Positions 37,753-47,243 of a stretch of DNA of 64,000 nt are shown in pieces. Both the position numbers and the translations under genes were made by a program. Origin of the DNA: Styela clava (taxonomy: Eukaryota; Chordata; Ascidiacea; Stolidobranchia; Styelidae); the NCBI RefSeq assembly GCF_964204865.1, contig NC_135258.1:20301083-20365082 (forward strand). The letters are read 5' to 3'. The notes below the pieces were generated by a model. The model made no database searches. It worked only from the letters and a program-made list of their open reading frames with translations, and was not told the DNA's origin. The first letter of the stretch is position 1, and each line of letters opens with the position of its first letter.

Positions 37753-39037
37753 GTTCTGGACCGAAAGCACGGATTTGAATAGCAGGCGAACCACTGAAGC
37801 GTGAATATGTGGTCTGCTAGACCAGGGGTCCGCAGCTACTTTTCAGCGCGACCCAAAAAAAGATTTTTTAACTTCGCGAGACCCAAGCATTTGGTAAACA
37901 TGTAATTAGTTATCGATTTTAAGACTATTGTCGACACTAGCATTTTCCTTGCACGAAATTATATGAAACTTAGCATATAAAATTGTGAATAATATATAGC
38001 GTTTATTATGTCTAACGCAAATTATAAGCTTTCTGTATTATACACAACATATCAAATCCAGGTTTATTTTGGGAGACGGCAACTCGAATATATTTTTCTA
38101 CCTCTAGCCTTAATCTGTAATTGTATTTTATGTATGAAAACGCTGATTTTTAATGAATTTTGGATGCTTTGCTGTGAGATGGCGTTTCAGTATCGCTGCT
38201 TTTGTTGTTTTTCGCTGCTTTTGTTGGTAAGAACATGAGGAACGTTTGTTCGTTGGAACAAACAACACATTGAGGACGTGAATCATCATTTATAAGAATA
38301 CACGTGAAACCAATCTTTATACATTATTCGCTGTTATTCCGCTTATATGTATGGTTTGAGTGATGTATTTCTATCCGATGAAGGTGAGAAGATGAGTCTT
38401 TTGTCGGGCGTTGATCCCCACTGCTAAGTGCTTCGTACGGAGCCTCAGGGCTCCGCGAGCTATTCGTTCACTTAAAAAACCGACTTGGTTAATTTTGCAG
38501 TGGCAGCGCGTCAATAGGGCCAACCGGAGCAATGCCCCGGTTGTTTTTTCGGTATAATAAAAAATATTCGAAAAATGCCTCAATATCGGTTGCACAGACT
38601 GTCTACACTAACCATATTCTCCCGACATGGTTCATTTTTCGCTCGCAAAGCCTTCGCCGAACGTCGACGGGGCGACGCCGATTTTGCCCCGGTTGCTCAT
38701 TGTATATCGTATTCTCTCTTTTATCTTCCACTCGCCGCGTTTGTCTCGTTTGTTTTCTGTTTCTTTTACTAAATCATCGGGGCCGATCGGGGCTAGCCCC
38801 GAAATTATGACGACACAAGGCCGACGTTTCTTACAACAACGTGTTGACATATTCACGCATTCCTTCTCGTTCGTTGGTTGCTTGAAGAGTTGATAGTTTC
38901 CTCGCCTTCGTTTTGGTCGCTTGTTTCCATATTTGAATCAGTTAGAGACCTTTAGTCCATTTGCTTTCGATTTTCCACATTCCTTTTGAGCTCCTCACTT
39001 CTTTCCGGCTTCGCATTTCTTAGCCTTAGACCTCATA

Positions 39038-41296
39038 ATGAATAAGGTTGATGCACTACTTCGCACTCCGTTTTCGCAGCTGCCGCTGGAACAAAAATTA
39101 GAGGTGCAACGTTTTGGGCCTTATCAACCAAAAAATTGTTCACTGGAACAATCCCATGACGGAGGAAAGCGTCAGCGTACATTCTGCGCAGAAACTTGGT
39201 ATAAAAAACACGAATGGTTGTGTTACAGCGAGGACAAAAATGCACTTTTGTGTTTTTATTGTCTACTTTTTGCTTCCGCCCGTGACTCACGTTGGTGTAA
39301 ATTTGGTTTTAGAGATCTTTCCGAGCGTGCCAGGGATCATCAATCTTCTATGGAGCATCTGGACAATGCAGTAAAATACCGAACATTCGGAAATGTTAAT
39401 ATTGCAGCACAGTTGGATGAAGGACGCGCGGTTTCTATTCGTCGGCACAACCAAAACGTCGAGAAAAACCGCCATGTTCTCGGTCGATTGATAGATGTTT
39501 TGAAGTTCATTGGTTGTCACGAGCTGTCCCTCCGTGGGCACGATGAACGGGCTGGCTCTTCTAATAGAGGGGTATTTTTGGATATGGTGGAATACACCGC
39601 ATCCCTAGATACAGTATTGAGAGATCATCTTGATGCCGCAACTGTTTCGAAAGGGACATCTTAGGATATCCAAAATGATTTGCTCGACTCAATGTATAAA
39701 ATTTATTTACAACATTTGGTTCTGGAAATTGAGAATTGCCAGTTCCTTTCGATTCAGTCTGACGAGACAACTGAAATCACGTGCGTTTCCCAACTGGCTG
39801 TGATTTTTCGGTTTGTGAAAGATGGTAAACCTACCGAGAGATTTCACAGCTTTGTACCAATCGTTGATCGCACGACTTGCGGGATATCGGCTGTACTGAA
39901 AGAAGTGTTACAGCCTTACAACGCGAAGTCAAAATTGATAGCTCAAACTTATGACGGCGCGGCAGTCATGAGTGGGACGAAACATGGTGTTCAAGTTTAT
40001 ATAAAAGAAGATTTTCCTCATGCGCATTTTTTACATTGTTATGCACACCAATTTAACCTCGTTATTGAAAATATGTGTCTTGATACCCCTCTCGTCCGTA
40101 TATTTTTTGCAAATGTTTCGGGGTTTTCTTCATTTTTTTCCGTTTCGCCGAAGCGCTCTGACCTCCTTCGCCAGATATGTAGCCGCCGTCTCCCAGCTTG
40201 TGCACCAACACGTTGGAACTTCCAATCACGCGTGGTGCAGGGCGTGTCCGAAATTAGGTCTGAGCTCATTGAGTGTTTCAATGGCATTCAGAGCTCTCCG
40301 GTTTGGGACGAACGCTCTGTGAGGGAGGCGGCAGGTCTAAAGCGTCTGCTAGAAGATGGTGAGTTTTCATTTTTTCTCGCTTTTTTCTCCACAATATTCT
40401 ATCACGTGGATGTATTATACGGCGCATTGCAGTCAAGGCTAATGGATGGAGCATCTGTGCAGTCGTGTATTTCAGACTTCTGCGATGCTGTATCTCGTAT
40501 CCGGGAAACAATAAAATACGACGACACATGGAGTGCTTCTTTACGCCGCGGGCAAACAACGCAGCGTTTGATTTTGTCTGCAAAGGAATGCTGTGACATT
40601 CTGGTGAATCAAATAAGCGATCGTCCGCGCACTGAACACCTTGCCGCGTTCTCTTTGATGAACCCCAAAAAATTTTCAAAATTTGCACGTCAATTTCCCA
40701 TCCATTTGTTGGCTACTGTCTCCAAATTTTACCCCATGATAAACGTGGGTAAATTGGAATACATTTGAACCCACGTACCTTTGAACCCATGACAATTGCA
40801 CCTGTATGCTATTGCACCTATGGAATTTTTTTTGTTTCACGGATAGTTAAACCCATACTAACCCTAACCCATGGGTTTTAGCACCCGCATATAGATTGAA
40901 CCCGTGGATATACGCATGGGTTCAAATGTACATGGGTTCAAATGTACGGTCACCATATACACCAATCAAACTTTTTTGAACATCACATCAACTTGCGCGT
41001 TCTATGGGTTCCTCATAGATAACACTCTAGTAACTACCTTTGCGGCGTCTGCAAAATTTCTGGACATCATTTTGACGACGCCTATTTCTTCCGCCGACGC
41101 AGAGCGAACATTCAGCACGCTGAAGCGTATTAAAACGTATCTCAGAAACACAATGAAGCAAGATAGATTAAATTCCTTGACTGTTTTATCCATTCACAGA
41201 GACGTTATTTCTGGGATGCATGACTTTAATCAGCGCGTTATTGAGCATTTTGCTTCCAAGAAACCGCGGTGTGTTGCATATATGTTCAAGCAGTAG
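39038..41296 (+). pseudogene. hAT transposase (TTF-type zinc finger, DUF4371-like, hAT C-terminal), interrupted
   Basis: A single reading frame runs from the ATG at 39038 to the stop ending at 41296. It is broken only by one TAG at 39662-39664 and by a 198-bp insertion (about 40760-40957) that keeps the frame. The N-terminal part has the TTF-type zinc finger (TWYKKHEWLCYSEDKNALLC), the middle a DUF4371-like RNase-H-fold region (FLSIQSDETTEITCVSQLA, HCYAHQFNLVIEN) and the end the hAT dimerisation motif (ISSADAERTFSTLKRIKTYL). It resembles the ZMYM1/ZMYM6-like transposases dispersed in many metazoan genomes. The insertion and the nonsense codon make this copy inactive. Its GC content is higher than that of the surrounding host sequence. 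Confidence 0.92.
40762..40957. mobile_element. about 196-bp TIR element, copy 2, inside the hAT transposase
   Basis: Same family as 29709-29890, inverted. It begins CATTTGAACCC and ends with GGTCACCATA; TA dinucleotides flank it on both sides, suggesting a TA target duplication. It brings an immediate stop codon into the transposase frame. Confidence 0.85.
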
Positions 41297-42282
41297 AAGT
41301 CTAGCAGCATATATCTATGAGTGAGCGACGCATGTCCTTATCTTTGCATAACTTTTCTTTCTTCATAGTAACGTTTTAAACCTTATTTTAGGTTTTGTCT
41401 GCTTTCCCGAAGTTTCTGTTGAAATGTCATTGTATTTATCTGGGTAAATATTGCCTTTCCTTTTGAAAGAGGTTTCAAAATAAACTATGTCTATATTTAT
41501 TAATCCCTTGACTTGGACCGGTTTTAAAGACACTTTCTTATCGTTAAAAATTGTCGCTTTTGCCGATTGGTTGTTACCGATGGAATGGTTTTTATACTCA
41601 TAAAATGATTGGAGAACTTACAGCGCTCATCCTGTCCCCGTAGATGGGGGTGACTTGGTCCCGCAGTAGCTTGCCCCGGTTGTCAAAATGACCACGCGCC
41701 GCCACTGTATTTTTGTATCTGTGAAGAAGCATTAAAGTCACTAATAAAATTTGACGACGGTGATTCAAATATAACATTATCTATAACTAAGGGCGCAGCA
41801 GCCATGGTTTTCTAAAAGGGAGGGGGTTCAGAATAGAAAATTCCCGAGCAACACCCATCGCGTTTGGACCACTTCTTAAAAAACGTCTTTTTCGGCGGAT
41901 AACGAGATTTCTGTTGCGTAAAATATTCAATCCATGGCCGACCCGAGAATTTAAAATGTCTTCTCATATCAATTTAATTGTGTTCATCGTTGCTCGCCTT
42001 TGAGTTGACTAATATACTGCGGCAACCATGAAATACTTGTTAAACCGTCTACTAGCGATGAATGGATTGAAATCGTATTTTTGAATTGCTCTTTTAGCAC
42101 TAAGGATTATCGCAATGTTTCGTTGTTAAGGGAGAGTTTGCAGTTATGAAGCCAATTATATTTGATACCTTCATATCGAATTCGGTCTATGCATGAATGT
42201 ATCAGTGATTTCTAGATGCAGTGATGGGACAAATATCGGCCGACACAGTAAAATGATTAAACTTTCATTGAAGGGTTTCGCG

Positions 42283-42690
42283 GGCCGGATCCGGCCCTCG
42301 ACGCTTCACTGAATTATGTTAACAAAACAGCTTTATTGACGATTATATTCTTTACGTGACAGAATTTGTTTTGAGAAACTAAATCTACTATAACCTAACA
42401 AGTATTTAATTCACAATCACTCGTTTAATGAGCCTATAAGTGATTATAATTAGAGAAATGGCAACAGAACGTAAAAAAGTTGATGCTGAGCGCAAATGGT
42501 TTAATGACGCTGAAAATATTCAAATGATCAGTCTTTGCGCACTGCTTGAAATTTAACTGAAATCTGGGTGAAAAAATGTGATTCATTGGCCATTCCTCTG
42601 GTTTCTAACTTTCTAAAAATACGTGAACGCCAATGACTTGCAACCTTTAATTTGACCCGCGAACGACAATAGTTTGCCGACCTCTGGTGT
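42283..42690. mobile_element. left-truncated, diverged relative of the 458-bp hAT MITE
   Basis: GCGGGCCGGATCCGGCC at its left and a right end near ...AGTTTGCCGACCTCTG parallel 35479-35936. Internal blocks such as TGAATTATGTTAACAAA and CACTCGTTTAATGAGCCTAT are shared. The CAG terminus on the left is missing. Confidence 0.8.
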
Positions 42691-42724
42691 AGACTTTAGA
42701 CCCAGTGAAGTTATACAATCATCC

Positions 42725-44272
42725 CAACTCAAATCCTCGACCCACTGCCCTATCTCCCTCCACTTTCCTATTCTCGATCCGCTGCCCTGTCTTCCTCGCC
42801 TGGGCCAATTGCTCCACCTCCCTCAGCCTTCCTACCCTCGACTCTTCGCTCTATCCTACTCAACCTTCTTATCCCCCAACCTTCCTATCCCCTACAACCT
42901 TTTTATCCTCGACTCATCGCCCTATCTTCCTCAACTTTTCTATCCTCGATCCACTGCACTATCCGCCTCAAACTTCTCACTCTCGACCCACTTTCTGACC
43001 TCCCTCGACCGACTTATTCTCGACCCACAGCGCTATACCACTTAGTACTTAACCTAGCGGCGCTATAATCACGACTCGATCGTCAAAATGAACTTCACCA
43101 TCTTGCGACCAACTTCCATGTGTTATACTGGTCGAGTATGCCTATGAGATGATTCAATCGTACGTCGACAAAACATGATTGACGGCATTCGTAAATGTAG
43201 GCTGGAATCTCAATTGGTAATCAATAACCATAATTAGTGGCTTAAAATGTGCTACTAATTTGGCTACTGATGGCATCGGGTTTGGAGTCACTGTTTTTAA
43301 AACTTTAACAGGCCTTTCGATATCGACATATCTTTTCAGAAACACATTTAGTGCCGCCTGTATTTCCGTGCAAAGCAAAACGATGAGGAAATAATCAAAT
43401 ATTTGCACGCTTGGTCTTTTCCAACGAATGTTCTGTCATATCCTGCATTTTTATACGAATTTTTTTTACGTGACTGAGAAAACTGAAAAGCCAAAAACAG
43501 TCAAAAAATATAAGTCGGTGAGCGTAATTCCTTCCAAACTATTTTTTAAGCTATGAAATGTTTTGCCGTAGCTAGCGTTGCCAACTGCCCTTTAATTCAG
43601 CGTATAGTCCCAATATTGAGCTTATCTAATCTGCAACCCAATGAAGTTGCAGGGGACGCAGTTCGTACATAACCTTTGGCATCGCTTTTACTATAAAATG
43701 TTGAAGAAAAACACTTTATACGGACCAGAGCACTATCGCTTATTTCGGATCGGAATCATATCGCCATTCGCCACAAGACTCACGACATTGCCAATTATTA
43801 AGGGCATAAAACGGCTTGTTAAAATTTAGAAAACTGTCATTCCCAGCAAGAAACCATCAGTAGCCCAATTAGTAACACATTTTTAAACTGCCAATTATGG
43901 TTATTGTTTACCATTTGAGATTCCAGCATACATATACGAATGCCGTCAATCATGTTTTGTCGAAGTACGATTGAATCATCTCATTGGCATACGCGACCAC
44001 TATAACCCATGGAAGTTGGTCGCAGGATAGTAAGGTTCAGTGTGGCGATCGGGTCGTGAATAAAGCGCCGTTAGGTCAGGTACTGAATAGTTTGGCACCG
44101 TAGGTCAAAGATAGGTAAGTCGTGGCAGATAGGGCAGTGGGTCGAGTATAGGTAGGTTGAAGGAGATATAGCGGTAGTTCGAGAATAGGAAAGTTGGGGA
44201 AATAGGGCAGTGGGTCGAGGATAAGAGGATAGGAAAGTTGAGGGACGTCGGGCAGTGGGTCGAGGACAGTTT
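42725..44272. repeat. foldback element with minisatellite arms
   Basis: The left arm 42725-43276 and right arm 43852-44272 are inverted copies. Inner blocks such as ATGAGATGATTCAATCGTAC and AAAACATGATTGACGGCATTCG are strongly conserved. The outer parts of both arms are degenerate tandem repeats of a roughly 35-45 bp unit containing CTCGACCCACTGCCCTATCT. A 575-bp spacer separates the arms. The Pro/Ser/Leu-rich frames over the left arm are repeat translations. Confidence 0.85.
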
Positions 44273-44567
44273 TCAAGTAAACGAATAGCTCGCGGAGGCT
44301 CTAAGTGTCTTTAACGGAGTCATGAGGCTCCGTACGGAGCACTTTGAGAACCTAAAGTCTACGTAGTAGGATATAACAATGCGAACAACTACGTAACGAA
44401 TGTTTCCCCGACTTTTGATCTCTTGAATTTTTCCTCCTTACACTCTACCATTGCAAAATTATTGATACTTATTTCAAGAATGGTTTTGCGAGTTTAGGAC
44501 TTATATTTACCAAAACACAACTAAAATCTAACAAATAACACGCGAAAACCGACAAAACGAGGATATC

Positions 44568-44783
44568 GTTCGGAGACCGAAGACTTATCGATCGAAACTG
44601 CTGTTTCGATTAGTGAATCTATAGTGACACCGCGTGTCCCATCACTAATTAATTAATACCTCGCTAATTATACGACATAATTCATCCAAAACCAATAGGC
44701 TTCTGGTCCAAGATATGATGACAAGACAAACAGACAAATACCTATCAACATACTTACCGATCTAAAGATCGATAAGTAACGAG
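44568..44783. repeat. dispersed repeat, copy 2, inserted in the composite hAT
   Basis: Matches 20424-20718 but lacks about 70 bp of the middle. The sister copy of the host element (46940-46960) shows the unoccupied site ...AAAACGAGATAATATT, whereas here AACGAG occurs on both sides of the insert. Confidence 0.7.
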
Positions 44784-44821
44784 GTAATATTTACAACTAT
44801 GAAAATCTGTCTGAATGACTA

Positions 44822-45180
44822 AAAAGTGGTCGACAACCACGTGGCCCATCGCCGGTCCGCGAAAAGGTTACTACCGGTCCGCAGAAACGTGACGCAAAAG
44901 ACGGACAAAGTCCTAATAACATCTTTAGTTGATTGAAATTTCAAACAATAATGAGTTGAAAAGAGTCTTTGCGATTTATAGGTTAGCTACTTTGGCAATC
45001 TTTTGGGCAATAGTGCTATCTGAATACCCCGGCATTGCAAAAAAAGCTTTTACAGACTTTTTTACATTTATGTGAGCTCGGGTTTTCAAAATTGACAACT
45101 ACAAAATCGCAGTAGGCTAAAAGTAAGAAATACGTTACTTGAATAATATCACTTTTATTTTAAATTTATTATCAACCTAA
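44822..45180. mobile_element. hAT-like fragment inserted in the second ZBED-hAT copy
   Basis: Absent from the corresponding place of the sister copy near 46985-47005. It contains ACGTGGCCCATCGCCGGTCC and repeated CCGGTCCGC blocks resembling the ends of the 32160-33433 family. A clear right end and target duplication were not found. Confidence 0.4.
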
Positions 45181-45384
45181 ATTTAAAACGTTTATTGTTA
45201 CGTCAAATTCTGCACTTATGCTGATTGGCCAATGTTACGCAGTAAATAAGGAAGGTACCCTCGGGGAAAAATCCATCATTATAATTAGAGTTTTAGAAAG
45301 TTGTTGTAGCTAAATTCGGTACACAGACGCGATGCCTATATTTATGGTAAATTTAAATTGTTTTGCGACCCTGCGTGGAGAGCT

Positions 45385-46108
45385 CCGTATTTGCGGATGT
45401 CCAATGTTTTGCTAGCCAGATTTTCCCTATGAAGAATGCAATGCGTAAAATTGATATGAGGCGCAATTTGTAATACTCTTGCTAAAAAAACTTTGTTTTC
45501 CCGACATGGCCCAAGCCCTATCAGTACAAATGCTAATACACCGCTCTCGTGATAATCCATCATTCTGTAGTCTCGTCGCTACTGCCGAGAATATGGGTTG
45601 ACCAATGCATGTTCCAGAGAGCGCCAAGAACATGAGTAACTTATATACCGAACGAACACAATCAACTGCGCTAAACCAGACGTATCCGTGGATTCATCCA
45701 ATTGCAAAGCGTATTTTCCTCCTTTGACTCTAGCAATCAGTTGGCACCTAATATCTTGACCCATTTCGCTGATACGTCGGCGAATGGTATCTACAGACAT
45801 TGGTATTTCTTTCATTTCCTTAGTTACCTTGTCTCCATTCATAATTTGACTATTTGCAATAGTTTTGATTAGTGTTTCTCCAATGGTGTGTGGTTTTTTA
45901 TCTTTTGCGATCAAATATGCCACTTCATACAATTCTTTTTTGAGATTTTTCTACGATTGTAAGATACTTTGTCATTGTTTTCTTTTCGTCTAACAATTCT
46001 TTTTCTGTTCGGCGGAAAAATGTATTGGTTGTCAATGAATTCTGGATGCTTTGCTGTAAGATTGCGTTTCAATCTCACTGCTTTCAGGCTCTCGTTGAAT
46101 ATAGGCAT
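45385..46108 (-). pseudogene. ZBED5/SCAND3-like hAT transposase fragment, frameshifted
   Basis: Read on the - strand across at least three frames: a BED-finger remnant (LKRNLTAKHPEF), then YEVAYLIAKDKKPHTIGETL, IARVKGGKYALQLDESTDTS and finally CTDRAWAMSGKQ / HCILHRENLASKTL. This is the order seen in ZBED5/SCAND3-type hAT transposases. The coding region stops abruptly near 45390, where it runs into the right end of another copy of the element; the C-terminal half is absent. Confidence 0.85.
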
Positions 46109-47243
46109 ACACGTAAAACCAAGCTTTATAATTTCTTCGCTGTACTTCCGCTTATAAGGATGGTTTGAGTGATGTATTTCTATCCGATGAGGGTGAGGAG
46201 ATGAGTCTTTTGTCGGGCGTTGATCCCCACTGCTTGAAGACGCAAAGATGTCTGAAGGTGCATGCGGTGTTCTGTTCTCACTTAATTTCTCCGTTGTATC
46301 TTCCGCTCGCGGCTTTTTTGGAGTATTCCTCAGTAATCAGTTTGTCAACATTATTTGTGACTAAAACTTCCTTTAAAGTTCTTAACCCCGCTGAATTTAG
46401 AATTTAACCAAGAATATCTTACAATAACAAATTTTAACAAAATATTTAATTTAGAATGGAAAAATCTCATCATCTGTCTTTATCAAGCAGATCCACACGA
46501 CTACTGCTAACCTCGCATTGCTACGAAACAATACAATTGTCTACCTACGTAGTAGGATAATACCAATTAACAATGCAAACATCTACGTAATGAATGTTTC
46601 CCCGATTTCGGTCCCGGCAAAATTCTTCCGCTTTAAACTCTACCATTGCAAAATTATTGGTTCTTATTTCAATAATGGTTTTGCGAGTTCGCGCCTATAA
46701 ACCGGTTTATATGTTTCAAACTATCATTTTAATTCAATACATTCAACACCCATTCATTTACATGTGCCTATAGAAAAGTTTGGCCTAATCTATCACAGCT
46801 ATTTGTAGATTAATTTTGATTACTGCATTTAAAATAAAACTCCGAAAGAGCAAATGATTATTGAGGTATTTGATTAGGACTTATATTTACCAAAACACAA
46901 CTAAAAACTAACACACAACACACGAAACCCGCCAAAACGAGATAATATTCACAACCATGAAAGACTGTCTGAATGGAAAAAGTATCTGAGCGCTTCTGAA
47001 ACGTTTATTGTTACTTCAATTTTGCACTTATGCTGATTGGCCAATGTTACCGCAGTAAATAGGGTAGTGTATACTCGGGGAAACATACATAATTAGAATC
47101 AGAGATTTATAAAGTTGTTATACATAAATACGCTGCACAGACGCGATGCTCATATTTATGGAAAATTTAAATTGTTTCGCGACCCAGAGCGGAGGGCTTC
47201 GCGACCCAAATTTGGGTCGCGACCCCGTAGTTGCGGACCCCTG

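Larger units (their letters stand above)
38498..41707 (+). mobile_element. 3.2-kb hAT transposon, almost complete
   Basis: Ends CAGTGGCAGCGCGTC and, inverted, CAGTGGCGGCGCGTG; CCGG-rich subterminal sequence follows in both. The flanking octamers taattttg (38490-38497) and tatttttg (41708-41715) match 7 of 8. It carries a full-length transposase frame with two lesions and lies within the 38426-44344 element. Confidence 0.92.
38426..44344. mobile_element. 5.9-kb TIR element nested in the composite hAT
   Basis: The left end (38426-38472: AAGTGCTTCGTACGGAGCCT ... CGCGAGCTATTCGTT) is inverted at 44275-44344 (AACGAATAGCTCGCG ... AGGCTCCGTACGGAGCACTT). The intervening interval includes the hAT 38498-41707, a truncated hAT MITE and the foldback unit. 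No transposase of its own was recognised. Confidence 0.6.
37823..47243 (-). mobile_element. composite ZBED/SCAND3-type hAT, two fused copies with nested insertions
   Basis: The left end CAGGGGTCCGCAGCTAC and the right end GTTGCGGACCCCTG are inverse. Both are followed by GCGACCC repeats. The flanking octamers tgctagac and ttccagac agree at 6 of 8. Inside, the right-end region occurs twice (about 46860-47243 and 44480-45405, same orientation), so two copies are joined head to tail near 45390-45405. The left copy also retains a BED-region fragment (38140-38420) matching 46035-46235. It holds the elements at 38426-44344, 44568-44783 and 44822-45180. Confidence 0.75.

Noticed and set aside
42674-43045. 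Pro/Ser/Leu-rich open frames on the + strand.
   Set aside because: They are translations of the degenerate CTCGACCCACTGCCC tandem repeat in the foldback arm.
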